Below are positions 62,071-64,000 of a stretch of 64,000 bases of DNA, in pieces. The notes beneath the pieces were generated by a model. It saw nothing but the letters and a program-made list of their open reading frames with translations. It had not been told where the DNA came from and did no database searches. Numbering within the stretch: position 1 is the first letter of the stretch; each line of letters begins with the position of its first letter. Origin of the DNA: Chionis minor. Lineage: Eukaryota > Chordata > Aves > Charadriiformes > Chionididae. Location: the NCBI GenBank assembly GCA_013398295.1, contig VZSF01003944.1, positions 484,802-548,801 of the forward strand, in the 5' to 3' direction. The position numbers and the translations under genes are program-made.

Positions 62071-62481
62071 GTATGCTTAAGCTGCCTTTAAACAGAGCGA
62101 AGTGGCCACAGAGCTTAGAAAACACATTAGAAGTCAAAGTCTTCACAAGCAGCCTCTGGATACTCGAAGCACAGGACCGCTTCACCCACTCCCACTTCCA
62201 AAGCCACAGAGCAGAGTCAGGTCCTGCAGGGGAACTGTGCAAGTTGGGTGACAAAATAAACTCTGGAGGCCATGGGGAGAGAGGGAGGGCTGGACTAAAA
62301 AGAAAAGCTAGGCAAGGGCAGAAAAATCCCCGTTGGAGAAAATAACAATCTAATCACACAATATGGTCCAGGCTTTCCATGTCTCTCCCTTTTCTCCTTC
62401 CCCCAGCATGATTTCTCTAAGAGCCAGGGTCTCAAATACCCTTTTTTATATGCCCAAAGCAACATTTTCCTGCTGGGGAAG
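62071..62481 (+). other. Possible non-coding exon between splice-like sites
   Basis: A pyrimidine-rich TTTTAATTTCTCTTTGTAG ends at 62070 and a consensus donor GAAG/GTAAGAG lies at 62481/62482, bounding a 411-bp interval. The frame 62073-62345 is open for 90 codons after the acceptor but stops well before the donor and has no known motif. If transcribed, it would fit a long non-coding RNA exon or an untranslated exon. Paired splice-like motifs do occur by chance. Confidence 0.2.
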
Positions 62482-64000
62482 GTAAGAGTAAAATGTGCTA
62501 AAGAGCGGTTTCTTTCCCCTTCTTTTCTACTCTCTAAAAAAGAAAAAAAAAAAAGAAAAAAAAACCATTAAATTCAGTGGGTGCTACGGTGGGTGTGTTT
62601 CTTCCTTCTTGTAAAGGCTATAACTGCCTTTCAGCCATGTTTGCTTTCTGTGTGGTGGGAAGACTGGACAGCTTCGGGGAGGTGAACTTGTCCTGCCATT
62701 TGCCTGCAGGGAGAAGAGAGAGGCTAGGGAGTTTTAAATATGTAAAAAGCATCTTTGCTTGCTTTTAAAACATCCTCCTACTCTTGACTGTCCAGCTGCC
62801 TCTCCTAAGCTCCAGAGGTCAATTAGGCTTTAAATACACTTGAAGAAGACAATCTGGTATGCCCCCATGCTCTGAATCTCCTGTTCTGACTTTGTGGACA
62901 GAAGCGCCTTGCTCCTTTGCAAGGGCTGTGCAGCAGGTATTATCAGATGTTCCTCCCCTGGCATCAGCCATTTACCACAGTGATCTTGGAGATTTAGAAA
63001 AGCAAAACAGTCCTCACGTTTCCAGCTCCAAAGTATCTTTGGTCTAGGGGCAAACATCTGATCTCCATGTTATTTGGGGGGTGTGAATACAGCGCACAAG
63101 AAAGAGCCTTCTCAGGAAAGTCTGGTGAGAAAGCGTAAGAGCCTAGCACAAAGGAAAGGAATGAGTGGGGAAGACGGTCCAAATTTCCCTTCGTGCCTAA
63201 TCACTAATCAGAAGAAAATTTCTCCAGCACAATTTTCTCAGTGGTTAAAATAAACAGGACGGAGAAGGATAAGTGATCATGATAGACAAAGGCAAAAAAT
63301 GTATTATAGCTCAGATCGGTCTGGTTTTCAGCAAGAGAATTGGCCTTCTCCCTTCACTTCTGCCCCCAAAACAATTTGGATGTTTCAGGGGAGACAATTT
63401 TGCATTCCATTATCCTCCTGAGCCAGGGAGAAAAATGTAAAATTAATGCCTGAAAACGGAAGGTCTCATGCAGGGCATTTGAGGGAGTGGGAAGATGAAG
63501 GGCAGGAGAAACAGGGCAACATTGTACTGCAGCTGGGTCTCAGCCAAACTTCACTGCTTGTTACTTTTTTCAGAGCCTCAGGGAGTTTTCTTTTCTGGCT
63601 TTATTGTCTAAACTGAATTGTAAAAAATAGGTTCTTTAAAGTTTTATCTCCTCCTTTAATACTATTCATTCTGAAGTCTCTTTCCCACATATAAATTCTT
63701 AATTTTTTTCATGAGATCTTCTATGTAAAAACAAACAAACTATATGTGAAAGGGTGTTTTACTTTTGACTTTAAGCCTTTAAAATGCAAACCAAGTCTGC
63801 TAAGGTCTTCTCTGTTAAAATATGGAATGGCTTTCTACTTTTTTCCAACGATTTAATAAAAGTTCCTCTAGCCTGCTGGGTGCATTTGGAAGTAAAAAGA
63901 AATTATATAGAATATATTATTGATCATTCCTGGTGGAACACCAGCAATAATAAATCATATGGAACTGTACAGTTCATTAGACATTGACAGGGTGAGGTAC
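62482..64000. other. Unique DNA without a recognised gene
   Basis: Contains an A-rich run (62536-62564) and short frames on both strands with no motifs. AT-rich at the right edge. Nothing further recognised. Confidence 0.4.

Noticed and set aside
1..64000. Bacterial or phage systems, CRISPR arrays, operons
   Set aside because: CR1 elements, LTRs, CpG depletion and AT-rich intergenic DNA show a vertebrate nuclear genome; no such arrays or gene clusters are present.

Overview
This is a stretch of vertebrate, almost certainly avian, nuclear DNA from a draft assembly. The evidence is seven CR1 LINE fragments with the typical bird 3' tail (a run of the GAATCACAGAAT / ATTCTGTGATT kind), LTRs of families I associate with birds, an AT-rich intergenic background with short microsatellites, and N gaps flanked by false duplications. 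No prokaryotic gene organisation, CRISPR array, rRNA or tRNA was found. I found no complete protein-coding gene. Almost all open frames are short and scattered over both strands, as expected of intergenic or intronic DNA.

Layout. 1-99 may be the last coding codons of a gene running in from the left (open frame ending in TAG, leucine-zipper-like). 100-7385 is mostly unique AT-rich DNA with one CR1 tail (1965-2222) and a doubtful broken pseudogene on the minus strand (about 5040-5609). 7386-10950 is misassembled: a 1,316-bp block is present twice (7386-8701 and 9140-10455), a 212-bp block is present twice (8927-9138 and 10739-10950), and an 83-N gap plus two single Ns mark the joins. Collapsing these copies leaves a GC-rich, CpG-dense island interrupted by a gap, the only promoter-like sequence in the window, followed by a possible exon. 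11636-11975 is a CR1 piece. 11976-24819 is unique DNA. 24820-27775 holds two CR1 elements in head-to-head orientation, with a third false duplication (26077-26505 = 26507-26935) around a single N. 27776-33093 is unique.

33094-34191 is a solo LTR in minus orientation, interrupted by a younger CR1 (33431-33950). 36166-36869 is a second, different LTR. 36870-48997 is unique DNA with some long but unrecognised open frames. 48998-49426 is a CR1. 51412-54443 is the 3' part of a decayed endogenous retrovirus-like element: end of reverse transcriptase, RNase H, integrase, polypurine tract and a 3' LTR of the same family as the solo LTR at 33094. It has no env, and catalytic positions are lost. 56712-57152 is an internally deleted CR1. 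57153-64000 is unique DNA with a few candidate conserved or exonic patches.

The biology visible here is mainly transposable-element history (insertion, nesting, solo-LTR formation, truncation) plus assembly artefacts hiding a probable CpG island. I do not see a new molecular system, and the candidate exons are hypotheses.
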